Of a DNA stretch of 52,809 bases, positions 34,940 through 43,320 are shown piece after piece. Where the stretch lies: contig NZ_JALOBS010000033.1 in the NCBI RefSeq assembly GCF_023228165.1, forward strand, positions 1-52,809, read 5' to 3'. Each line of letters begins with the position of its first letter. Position 1 is the first letter of the stretch. The stretch is from Methylomonas sp. GTDB lineage: Bacteria > Pseudomonadota > Gammaproteobacteria > Methylococcales > Methylomonadaceae. The notes under the pieces were generated by a model. The model saw only the letters and a program-made list of their open reading frames with translations. It was not told the origin of the DNA and did no database searches. A program made the translations under genes and the position numbers.

Positions 34940-37813
34940 TCATTCCAGGCCCCATTCGATGAAAAACAATAAGTTTTCTTGTATATGTTGCTGAAGCTGC
35001 TGCTCCAATTGCTCAATCAAGTCATTCCGTTGCGACTCGATTTCATCCTGCCGGTCAAACAATTCTCTGCGCAGCTTATTCCGTTTGGTTTCCAGTTCCC
35101 GCTGGCGTTTTTGCCATTGCAGTTTTTCTTCCAATGTTGGTGAGGTTGCGGCAGTGCGGCGAATTTCCTTAACTTCCCGGTCGATTTCCTTGATTTCCTG
35201 TTCAAGACCAAGCTTTAGATCGTCTGCCCAAGCATCGAGCTTTTCGACTTCTTGTTGGAAGTAGCCAAGGTTGCGTTGATTGATTTCGCGGAGTAGAGCC
35301 TGCTTACGATTTTCGAGGTCTTCACTCAGTACTGCTGGCAGATGGTCTTGAATTTCGGAAGTGTTTGGTGCGACAGCCGCTGGAAAACGTAACAACTTTT
35401 CGGGATCGTCTTCGATCAATAAGCCGCCGTCAGCAGTGCTGGCTGCAACAATCAGATGCTGCTCCAGGCTACCCAAGGCTTCGACAGCCACTAGCTTGAC
35501 CACTAAGAATCCTCTTTGTCCGCGATAGGCTTTGAGTGTACTGACTTGGGTGCCGTAGGCGTCGTAATCGAAACTCAAGTGGGCATAGGGCAATTCCCGG
35601 CTTTTCGCCAGCGTTGTCACCCATTCGGCTAATGGGTGGCCAACTCGATAGAGATGAGCATCGCCGCTACGTCTGGGTAATTCGTAGCGTCCTAGTTCGA
35701 CCTGTGACAATTGCGGGTCTGGGAGGCGGAATAATTTAAAGCCGCCGTCATCGAATTCGGCGCAGTCGCTCAGTTCAGCCCGGCTAATATCGAGCAACAT
35801 TTTTTCGTAGCGATTGCGGGTGGCGAAGCTGTCTTCAGCACGAACTCGCAGTTTTTCCTGCACTTCCTCGTCGAAGTTCTCCAACAGCAATTGTCGTGTC
35901 TTGACCATCGCTTCGTTAATCTCATTGGAGAGATCGTTTTGTAATTGCTGGAAACTGGCCTGAATAGTTTCCGTTTCACGGCAATTTTGGTAAATCTCGG
36001 CAATGCGGCGTTCAAAGTCCACGCCGGAACCAATGGCACCGAGTACTTCGTCGCTAGCGCCAAAGACACCTTCAAAGAGTTGGAATTTCTGCGCCAACAA
36101 TTCGTAAACGCGAGCATCTGCTTCGTTGCTACGATCCACGAAGTTAACCACCACGACATCAAATTTTTGACCGTAACGATGGCAGCGGCCAATGCGCTGT
36201 TCGATGCGTTGCGGATTCCAGGGCAGATCGTAGTTAATCACCAAGGAACAGAATTGCAGGTTAATGCCTTCCGCACCGGCTTCGGTGGCAATCATGATCG
36301 TCCCACGTTCTTTGAACTGCTCGACCAAGGCAGCACGCGTGTCGGCGGTTTTAGAGCCGGTAATTCGGTCGGTACCTTGGTGGCGGCTGAGCCATTCTTT
36401 GTAAATGGCCTGTGCACGTGCATCGCTGTTGGTACCGTTGAAGAGCACGATGCCATGACCGTAATCAGTCTCGGCCAATAGCGAAAGCAAATAATCCTGG
36501 GTACGTCTGGATTCGGTGAAGATGATGGCTTTTTTCGGCGCATCGAGTCTTTCCAATTCAGCAAAAGCTCGTTCCAATGCGATTAGCAGTGCCTTACCTT
36601 TGGCGTTGTCGCGAATGTTGGTTGCCAAATTTTTAAAGTGGCGGAGTTCTTCGATTTCTCTAGCTATAGCGGCTTGTTCGTCGCCATGCGGACTTTCATT
36701 TACCGCGCCCGATTCGTCCCATTCGTCGGCAGTTTCTTCCAGTGACTCGTAATCGGCATCCAATTCTTCTGCCAAGTCAGGCGCCTCTTTAGTGGGCTCC
36801 AGTAAGCGTTGCAAGCGGTTGGCCATGGTATCCAATGCACCGGCAATCGCGTGCGTAGATGAGGCAAGCAGCTTCCACAGCACTAATGAAATCAACTGGC
36901 GCTGACCGTCTGGCAATGCTTTTAGGTTAGGACGCCGTAAATAATCTGCTACCAGCGCCGATAGCTCGCGTTCTTCGGTGGAAGGGTTGAATTCCTGAAC
37001 GATGGCTCGACGAGCCGTGTACGACACATAGGGTTGTACTTGCCGCCGTAGTGTTCGTTTACAGAGCGGAGCCAAGCGAGCACGTAGACCGGCAAAGGCA
37101 ATATCACGAGACTGACTGCTGAATTGCGCCCGAAAGCTATCTAGATCGCCAAACACACGATCATCAATGATGCTGACCAAGCCATACAGTTCCAGCAGGG
37201 AGTTTTGCAGCGGTGTTGCCGTCAATAGCACCTTGGAGTGAACTCTCTCGAACGCTTCCCTCAGTGCCTTGCCGATCACGTTACTAGGTTTGTAGACATT
37301 GCGTAAACGGTGCGCTTCGTCGAGTACCACCAAGTCCCAGCTAACCCTCCGCACGTCATCAACTTTGGCCTTGGCGAATTGGTAAGAACAAAGCACCGGC
37401 CCATGATCGTATTCAAAGGGGTTGCGGATACCTTGTTTGCGGAATGCGTAGTAGCTCTTGGCCTCCAAGATAATGCCTTGTAAGCCAAACTTGTCTTGCA
37501 ACTCTTGATGCCACTGCTTGCGAAGGTTTGCAGGAACAGTAATCAAAATACGCCGACGACGTTCTGCCCAGTGCTGGGAAATCACCAAACCGGCTTCGAT
37601 GGTTTTTCCCAAGCCCACTTCATCGGCCAGAATCACGCCGCGAGAAAGCGGGTTCTTGCATGCAAACAATGCCGCCTCAACCTGATGAGGGTTGAGGTCT
37701 ACTTGAGCATCGACCAAGGTGGACGCTAACGACTCGACGCTGTCGCCTGCCGAGCGACGAGTCAGCAGCCATGCGTAATATTGAGATTGATAGTCAGTGA
37801 GGCCTTGGAACAC
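34940..37813 (-). CDS. SNF2-family helicase, RapA/DrmD-like
   Basis: A 957-residue SNF2 ATPase. Motifs: Walker A DEVGLGKTIEAG (GLGKT 67-71), DEAH in LVVLDEAHRLRNV, motif III LLTATPLQNS, and C-terminal motifs ATEAGAEGINLQF and RIEQRIGRCHRYGQ. A long coiled coil fills the last 150 residues. Such helicases head several restriction-based defence loci, including type III-associated operons and class 1 DISARM (DrmD). Here it is the first gene of the minus-strand operon, 19 bases before the KwaA-like gene. It would act as a DNA translocase or remodeller; the exact role is inferred. Confidence 0.85.
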   Translation of the reverse strand: MFQGLTDYQSQYYAWLLTRRSAGDSVESLASTLVDAQVDLNPHQVEAALFACKNPLSRGVILADEVGLGKTIEAGLVISQHWAERRRRILITVPANLRKQWHQELQDKFGLQGIILEAKSYYAFRKQGIRNPFEYDHGPVLCSYQFAKAKVDDVRRVSWDLVVLDEAHRLRNVYKPSNVIGKALREAFERVHSKVLLTATPLQNSLLELYGLVSIIDDRVFGDLDSFRAQFSSQSRDIAFAGLRARLAPLCKRTLRRQVQPYVSYTARRAIVQEFNPSTEERELSALVADYLRRPNLKALPDGQRQLISLVLWKLLASSTHAIAGALDTMANRLQRLLEPTKEAPDLAEELDADYESLEETADEWDESGAVNESPHGDEQAAIAREIEELRHFKNLATNIRDNAKGKALLIALERAFAELERLDAPKKAIIFTESRRTQDYLLSLLAETDYGHGIVLFNGTNSDARAQAIYKEWLSRHQGTDRITGSKTADTRAALVEQFKERGTIMIATEAGAEGINLQFCSLVINYDLPWNPQRIEQRIGRCHRYGQKFDVVVVNFVDRSNEADARVYELLAQKFQLFEGVFGASDEVLGAIGSGVDFERRIAEIYQNCRETETIQASFQQLQNDLSNEINEAMVKTRQLLLENFDEEVQEKLRVRAEDSFATRNRYEKMLLDISRAELSDCAEFDDGGFKLFRLPDPQLSQVELGRYELPRRSGDAHLYRVGHPLAEWVTTLAKSRELPYAHLSFDYDAYGTQVSTLKAYRGQRGFLVVKLVAVEALGSLEQHLIVAASTADGGLLIEDDPEKLLRFPAAVAPNTSEIQDHLPAVLSEDLENRKQALLREINQRNLGYFQQEVEKLDAWADDLKLGLEQEIKEIDREVKEIRRTAATSPTLEEKLQWQKRQRELETKRNKLRRELFDRQDEIESQRNDLIEQLEQQLQQHIQENLLFFIEWGLE

Positions 37814-37998
37814 GACCAGTTATTTCCTTATTCTTTTTGTTGTGCAGCGACTGTTATCTTTGAATTCGGTTAGTTCACTGCTTCGCTGGTAATGAATGGC
37901 CGATTGTAACAGCAAAGCTAAGTTTAGTTTTCGTTTAGGCTAAGTTACCTCGCTAAGAACTCCCAAGCCAAAAATCCTTCAGCTTGAGAGCTTGATCT

Positions 37999-39057
37999 TT
38001 ATAATCGGATGCGCTTCCTTTGCTTTTGCCGTGACCGCTTTATAACTTCTGCAAATTCTTTTCGGAATGCTGGCGTGAAATAGCCAACAGAAGGCATCCA
38101 ATGCTTACTGGGTAGATGGGTGTTTTTAATTAGCGACCGTTGCGCCCTGACTTCCGTCCCCCTAAAATCTTTGTGCACCAAAAACTTTAATGCCCTGTAA
38201 TGAGCTAGCTCAAACCTCAACGCTTTTTGATCAATAGGGTTGGCACGATAATCTTCCAGATATTCCAAATACTGGTCTTTATCCGCTTTTGGCAATTTGT
38301 TCAAGGCATTGTTTAGACCATTACTGTAGGCGTCTTTACGAAATGCTTTAGTCATACGCCGATCTTTTAGAAAGCTATTACGAAAGAAGTTGAGGGACAT
38401 AAATATATCGGCCAATGATGGCTCGAGTTGGTCCATGCTACAGTTCAGGTGTTTGTAATTAACTTCGATGCGTTGATAATTTCTAGCGATAGTTGAGGTA
38501 CCCTGTTCAGCATCTTTGTTGTACAAAATGATGCGAATATTACTATCTTTGCTACCAACAATTTGGGAAGACATTTCGCCAGTCTCAGCGTCGCGAAAGA
38601 CTTCGGAGTGGCATACCCTATCACGATGGACATATAGCGCTCGCTCCATATCGAATATATCCAACGTTAGGTCAAGCCTGGTCACTACGGCTTCGAAATA
38701 TAAACGTAATACAGCGTCACGCCCCAATAATTCGACTAGCATGCGTCGGAGCACAATACGACCAACCCAACCTAGCTTTTCCGGATTAAATTCTAACCTA
38801 ACAAACCGATGGCTCTTGTTGATGGGGTATAGCGAAAGCTTTACCTGTGTATCCTTGGCAAACTTAATCCCATAATCGTTTTTATATCGCGCCATCTTGG
38901 CATTGTTCTTCCTCTGAGGGAAACATTGGTAGAGCATCTGAAAAACTCTACTATTGGCCATATTAACGATTGCCATCCGGTCTTGCTCCGCAATGAAGTA
39001 TGTGAAGGCAACCATATCAATCAACAGCTGTTGACCTGATTGAGCATTAGTATTCAT
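37999..39057 (-). CDS. replication initiator-like protein
   Basis: A 352-residue protein starting MNTNAQSGQQ; an extension to 39135 is in frame but less likely. The strand AVVTRLDLTLDIFD is characteristic of the Rep_trans/replication initiation factor group, where the Asp residues bind metal, and the Tyr-containing RNYQRIEVNYKHL could hold the nicking tyrosine. The C-terminus is very basic (KRSRQKQRKRIRL). It lies 152 bases downstream of five 12-bp tandem repeats and next to a DUF927 helicase, so a plasmid-like replication module is likely. The HUH pair is not clear to me. Confidence 0.55.
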   Translation of the reverse strand: MNTNAQSGQQLLIDMVAFTYFIAEQDRMAIVNMANSRVFQMLYQCFPQRKNNAKMARYKNDYGIKFAKDTQVKLSLYPINKSHRFVRLEFNPEKLGWVGRIVLRRMLVELLGRDAVLRLYFEAVVTRLDLTLDIFDMERALYVHRDRVCHSEVFRDAETGEMSSQIVGSKDSNIRIILYNKDAEQGTSTIARNYQRIEVNYKHLNCSMDQLEPSLADIFMSLNFFRNSFLKDRRMTKAFRKDAYSNGLNNALNKLPKADKDQYLEYLEDYRANPIDQKALRFELAHYRALKFLVHKDFRGTEVRAQRSLIKNTHLPSKHWMPSVGYFTPAFRKEFAEVIKRSRQKQRKRIRL

Positions 39058-39208
39058 GAATACAAACCTGATATTTTGAGTAGCGGTCCCCAGCAACCGG
39101 GTTAACCACGAGAAATTTTTGATACGCAAATACACATGTAAGCTCTATGCTACCAACCATCATTTTGGTAATAGGCGTATCAAATTTACCGAGAACCCTA
39201 TGGCTCTG

Positions 39209-39268
39209 TAGACTCGCTGTTAGACTCGCTGTTAGACTCGCTGTTAGACTCGCTGTTAGACTCGCTGT
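39209..39268. repeat. five tandem 12-bp repeats (TAGACTCGCTGT)
   Basis: Five perfect uninterrupted copies of TAGACTCGCTGT. They lie upstream of the Rep-like gene within the 397-base gap 39058-39454, where iterons or an origin would be expected. The unit length of 12 bases also allows a translated repeat (SLTA), but that frame has no other gene features. Nothing else is recognised in the gap. Confidence 0.85.
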
Positions 39269-39454
39269 TAGTAATAACGAATGCAGCGATGTAGCGGCTA
39301 TCTGCGCTAAATGTACTATTTCGGGAAGACGAGTATTCAGTAGCGGAATAACCCTAGAATTACTAAAGTGCCGTAACGAAGAGCTCATAAGGCTGTCTCG
39401 AAAATAGAGCAAATAGTGCAGCCGACGCAAAACATCGACTGCGCCAAATTTAAC

Positions 39455-41236
39455 TTAAATTGCCTTCTTGGATTTAGGTTTTAGCGGACTGTCATGGTGG
39501 GTGTACATCAATGAATACACCATCGAATAGACCCGTTCGACCTCGCCATTGATCCTTTTGCGAACAACATTTCTCCCATTTTTTTGATCGATTTCGGCCA
39601 ACAAACCAAAACGGTAGGCATCCTTCCAAAATGCTTTTTCACCTGCTGACATGACTTTGCGAATATCCTCTGGCAAATTAGCAATGAGCTTGCGCCCACA
39701 GTCTGCCTTGATGTAGAGCGTTTCTTTATCATGATCCACCCAGCCGATAAAGCATTTAGGGTATTGATCACGGGAGATCTGCTTTTTGCCAGATGTTACA
39801 TTTACCAAGGAAAATTGATCCGAGCGGATATATTTCGACATAGACACCAATACCAAGTGCTTAATGTCTTGTGTCTGATGGATGATCGGCTGCATGTTGA
39901 TCATCTGCATTAAATTGTCCGAGTGGTACTGCCTTAACATCTTGGCCTCCTGCTTTGTCAAGAAATTCGCGTCGATACAAAATTTCAAAAAATAATGAAA
40001 GCCCAGCATTAGATCCGCGTAGTTGCTCGGAGCCCTCGCATGCAACCCTTCATCAAGCTTTGCCATTGCTTCTCTACGGTAGCGGTCAAAAACGCCTTCG
40101 ATTTCCTCCCCGATTCGATTGAAGTTTTGCAGAACATATGCAATGTAAAGACTCATCGCTTTTGCGTACTCACCGTCTGCTGCATGCTTCTGGAATTCGC
40201 CGATGACAGTTTTATCAAAATCGCCCTCCGATGAAATCCAGGCAAAGCAAGTACGGGCTTTCCGTGAATCGATCATCACGTCTGGAATACTTTCCCCGGT
40301 CATTATCGGAAATGCCTCTATCGCTGCGCCATTAGAGTTTTGAGTTGATGACAATGCAAACCCCCGCGAAACGCCATTACCAACGGCTCCGATAATGTTT
40401 TCGATAACAGGCAAAGCCGATTTATCATTATGAACCTTAGTGAAATCGTCGATGAGCAAGACGATGCACGATGCCGCTAATGCCGTCAGTTCGATTGACT
40501 TTGGGGTAGACTCCCAGCTTGTTGGTGGTTTTTTGAAACCTGATCCGAAACAGGCCTGAGCGATCAGGGCAGCAGTGGTTTTTCCTGAGCCGGTTTTTCC
40601 AACGAGATAAGCAATTACCTCTACCAATTTCAACTTATTTAAGACGGCTCTAAAGACTCCAGCCAACAACAAAGTCCCGACGAACGGATTATTTGGCATT
40701 ATCTTCGCCACATCTAATATCTTCCGAACCAATTCCGAGGCGTTATCGTCACTTCCAAGCGATGGAAACTGGCAATGTTTCAACGCACCATCCACTTCGG
40801 CAACAATTGATTCATTATTGTTGCCGTCAGCTGGTATCGAACCGCCGTGATAGACAAAGTACAGTTGATTACCGAGCATCTGATAGCCCAGCCTTTTGTT
40901 TTTGCAGATTTTTTGGCGTTCTTTGCTAGCCTTGATAATAGCTGCAACGAACGTTGCTTTAGAAGCAGCATGGAAATCAACCTTAGCGTCAAGCCCTAGA
41001 TATTGACCAATCCAGGAAAGGTCTTCAAAGTCTGAATGCGAGACTTCAAATTCCTTAATTTCCCCCTTCAATCTAACTTGAATAGTTACGTAGCGCCGGA
41101 TGACTCCATCCAACCCAATTTCGGCTGTCTCTTTAACAACCTTGGCGCTAAAATTGGCAAATTGACGAGATTTGCCGTTTACAATAAGATAAGTGCCGTT
41201 TTCATCGGACCTGGTTTTAAACTTACTTTTACGCAT
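39455..41236 (-). CDS. DUF927-type helicase/ATPase
   Basis: A 593-residue protein resembling DUF927, found with integrative elements and plasmids and related to superfamily-3/primase-helicase ATPases. Walker A is AYLVGKTGSGKTTAAL (213-221 core), Walker B CIVLLIDDF, with an Arg-finger candidate in DSRKARTCF. The N-terminal 150 residues are beta-rich. The C-terminal 200 residues include a winged-helix-like stretch. With the Rep-like gene downstream on the same strand it probably drives replication of the element. Confidence 0.75.
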   Translation of the reverse strand: MRKSKFKTRSDENGTYLIVNGKSRQFANFSAKVVKETAEIGLDGVIRRYVTIQVRLKGEIKEFEVSHSDFEDLSWIGQYLGLDAKVDFHAASKATFVAAIIKASKERQKICKNKRLGYQMLGNQLYFVYHGGSIPADGNNNESIVAEVDGALKHCQFPSLGSDDNASELVRKILDVAKIMPNNPFVGTLLLAGVFRAVLNKLKLVEVIAYLVGKTGSGKTTAALIAQACFGSGFKKPPTSWESTPKSIELTALAASCIVLLIDDFTKVHNDKSALPVIENIIGAVGNGVSRGFALSSTQNSNGAAIEAFPIMTGESIPDVMIDSRKARTCFAWISSEGDFDKTVIGEFQKHAADGEYAKAMSLYIAYVLQNFNRIGEEIEGVFDRYRREAMAKLDEGLHARAPSNYADLMLGFHYFLKFCIDANFLTKQEAKMLRQYHSDNLMQMINMQPIIHQTQDIKHLVLVSMSKYIRSDQFSLVNVTSGKKQISRDQYPKCFIGWVDHDKETLYIKADCGRKLIANLPEDIRKVMSAGEKAFWKDAYRFGLLAEIDQKNGRNVVRKRINGEVERVYSMVYSLMYTHHDSPLKPKSKKAI

Positions 41237-41472
41237 GGAACTTCTCCAGTTATTAATAAATAACCTCCCAGAAATAAACGGCTGATGTCGTAAATAGCTG
41301 AAAGTATGCGTAATTTAAAAGCTGTTCTTTATTCTTAAAAACAAGCCACTATTGGCGCCAGAGATGTACTTGACAAATTAAATAATTTATGCATGCACTT
41401 GTTGCCTAGGTATTTTCGAGTCAAGGTGGTCGATATTACTGCGTGATTTTTGCGGGAAACCGTCATGCTTTG

Positions 41473-41488
41473 TTATGCTCAGTCGTGA
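41473..41488 (+). promoter_or_regulatory. putative integrase arm site beside att copy 2
   Basis: TTATGCTCAGTCGTGA, which matches the complement of 1140-1155 except for one base. It lies 61 bases upstream of the 54-bp att fragment; the left copy lies 73 bases from its att fragment. Shared placement in both att regions suggests an integrase or accessory-factor site. Confidence 0.45.
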
Positions 41489-41549
41489 CAATCTGCAACG
41501 GACGCCCCGCAGAGGTTATATAAAAATCAATAACTTACGTTAAATTTTA

Positions 41550-41603
41550 GCACTTTTAATGCGATGGTCGTGCGTTCGAATCGCACACGACCCACCATCA
41601 AAA
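41550..41603 (+). other. tRNA-Lys 3'-end fragment, attachment site copy 2
   Basis: Perfect inverted copy of 1013-1066, here on the plus strand: anticodon loop CTTTTAA, T arm, acceptor 3' strand and ACCA. No 5' half of the tRNA is present upstream. The 3' end of the complete integrase (stop at 41667) lies 63 bases beyond it. This is the attachment site expected for that enzyme. Confidence 0.85.
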
Positions 41604-41617
41604 AGACTTACAAATTA

Positions 41618-41650
41618 AGCAGTTAGCTTCGAAGGGCGACTGCTTTTTTT
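41618..41650 (+). terminator. terminator after att copy 2
   Basis: Arms AGCAGTT and GACTGCT with a loop of about 12 bases, followed by seven T. It follows the tRNA fragment on the plus strand, as at the left copy, and faces the integrase end. The sequence differs from the left terminator. Confidence 0.6.
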
Positions 41651-41666
41651 GTGCCTGCAATTTTCC

Positions 41667-42689
41667 TTACGCGAGATTTACGCGACTTAGCTTTTCAACC
41701 GCTTCGCGCAGCCCTGCTACCTCTGCCTTGCAATAGTGATCAGTGATTCTGCCAGACTTGTGACCCAGCAAATCTTGCCGATTTTCAAAGCTGACATTGG
41801 CAGCCCGTAAGCGACGACCAAAGGTATGCCGCAGATCATGTACGCGACATTGCGCGAGTCCTGCACGCTCCCTAGCTTTGCGCCAAGCATGTCCGTTGAT
41901 ACGCTGAACTGGCTCACCTTTGAATGTAAATACGTATTCAGTATGTTTACCACGCTGAGCATCAATGATGGCCTTTGCCGTACTGTTTAACGGCACAATC
42001 CGGTCTTCGCCATTCTTAGTTCGATCCCCAGACAAAACAAAGACACTCAGTTCGCGTTTTTCTTCGCTCCACTTCAATCGTGTAAGCTCAGACTCGCGCA
42101 AGCCAGTATGCAATGCAAAAATGACCATTTCGCGTAAATGCTCTGGCAGCTCCTTGATCAGTCGCTCTTCCTCTTGCTCGGTTAGCGGATATGGCTTTCG
42201 ATTATCCGATTTGAGCAGTTGAATCAGCGGCGGCTCAACAAGCCACGAATTACCAAACTCATCCCGCCACAATCGAGATGCCAATATCAGCACGCGACTA
42301 ATAATGGCCAAGTCACGATTGATGGTCCCGTTTTTTAATCCTGCCTTTTTACGTGCAGTGATAAACGGCTCCAATGTGCCCATATGGATGTGCTCCAATT
42401 GCAGATGACCAATGATCGGCACTGCAGCCTTCAGCGTTACAGCATCCCGATCGAGGCTTTTCTTTTCCACGTCCTTGAGATACTTCGTTGCGGCTTCGAT
42501 AAACGTATAGGACTTCCGTTCCCCGTAAATCAATTGCCCCCTAAGTTCCGTAATGCGTTGCGCTAAGTAGCGTTCCGCTTCTTCGAGGTCACTTGTTCCA
42601 GTACTTTCATAAAGTCGCTTTCCCTTGATGACTTTGTTGACGTGCCAGATGTCGTTCCTCTTGGTGAGACCCGGTGTCTTTTTTGACAT
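41667..42689 (-). CDS. tyrosine integrase, complete
   Basis: A 340-residue site-specific recombinase with all catalytic residues: Arg198 in HTGLRESEL, Lys225 in DRTKNGEDR, His284 and Arg287 in RVHDLRHTFG, His310 in LLGHKSGR and Tyr319 in TDHYCKAE. The N-terminus (TPGLTKRNDIWHV) fits the family's arm-binding start. It probably integrates the element at tRNA-Lys, given the att fragment next to its 3' end. Its last 24 bases are copied in inverted form at the left att region. The upstream excisionase-like gene overlaps its start by about 127 bases in another frame. Confidence 0.9.
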   Translation of the reverse strand: MSKKTPGLTKRNDIWHVNKVIKGKRLYESTGTSDLEEAERYLAQRITELRGQLIYGERKSYTFIEAATKYLKDVEKKSLDRDAVTLKAAVPIIGHLQLEHIHMGTLEPFITARKKAGLKNGTINRDLAIISRVLILASRLWRDEFGNSWLVEPPLIQLLKSDNRKPYPLTEQEEERLIKELPEHLREMVIFALHTGLRESELTRLKWSEEKRELSVFVLSGDRTKNGEDRIVPLNSTAKAIIDAQRGKHTEYVFTFKGEPVQRINGHAWRKARERAGLAQCRVHDLRHTFGRRLRAANVSFENRQDLLGHKSGRITDHYCKAEVAGLREAVEKLSRVNLA

Positions 42690-42928
42690 GTTACTTTCTC
42701 CTGTTTGCGTGTGCCGGGTCTGCCTACGCGACTCTTATAGTCGTCTACCCAAGCGTCTAAGTCAAGGCGATCGAACGCTACGCCCTGTATACCCATTTGG
42801 ATTTCCGTCAAATATGGACGGACCTCTTTGTTGAAGCGGTTTTTATCCATACCTAAGTAATAAGGGGCATCTCGAACCCGAATCAGCCGAGGTAAGAATG
42901 GTGGTGGTTGTGCTGCTGAGCTGCGCAT
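42563..42928 (-). CDS. excisionase/AlpA-like DNA-binding protein
   Basis: A 121-residue protein. Residues 14-65 look like a small winged helix-turn-helix of the excisionase type: LIRVRDAPYYLGMDKNRFNK, then GVAFDRLDLDAWVDDYKS. The rest is basic and overlaps the integrase gene. Position directly before an integrase is typical of directionality factors. It may act as excisionase and as repressor of the integrase. Because of the overlap, the last 40 residues may owe their sequence partly to the other frame. Confidence 0.65.
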   Translation of the reverse strand: MRSSAAQPPPFLPRLIRVRDAPYYLGMDKNRFNKEVRPYLTEIQMGIQGVAFDRLDLDAWVDDYKSRVGRPGTRKQEKVTCQKRHRVSPRGTTSGTSTKSSRESDFMKVLEQVTSKKRNAT

Positions 42929-43062
42929 CGTTTACTCCAAAAATTGAAATGCGCAGTTCCTTTACAAGAAACGTTTTCGGAGATTGCAAGCACGGGAAAT
43001 TAAAAAGATAGCTTTGTCGGTTTTTTTTGTAGTTACGGCCGGTTATCTGCCAATCGATGTTC

Positions 43063-43202
43063 TACCGGTACCCTATTGGCGAGTACTTAGACTACCGGTA
43101 ACAATTTTTTGTTTGGAACTCGGTACCGGTAGCTACAACGACAATTATTTAGGTACCGGTAGAGGAGTATCGGAAAATTAACCGGCCATTTGGCTACCGG
43201 TA
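43063..43202. repeat. TACCGGTA palindrome array 2
   Basis: Five perfect TACCGGTA at 43063, 43093, 43124, 43154 and 43195. Spacings of 30, 31, 30 and 41 bases place the first four on the same DNA face, about three helical turns apart. The array fills much of 42929-43320 between the divergent excisionase-like gene and the UvrD-type helicase. It is either an operator for both or an iteron-type replication origin. It shares its palindrome with array 1 at 12243-12368. Confidence 0.85.
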
Positions 43203-43320
43203 GCGAGATGCTGACTAATTCGGAGCGTGATTTTGATTGTCACGCTGTAAAGGAAGTACGTGCACGCGGTTTTATGTCGCGACGCACACCCTTTTAAATT
43301 CCGAATTAGGAGAAATTTTT

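Noticed and set aside
39047..39430. A minus-strand frame with repeated SLTA units
   Set aside because: The repeat is explained by the 12-bp DNA tandem repeats being a multiple of three; the rest has no gene-like features and it overlaps the start of the Rep-like gene.
43063..43202. CRISPR array
   Set aside because: The repeated unit is only 8 bases and palindromic, spacing is about 22 bases, and no cas genes are present.
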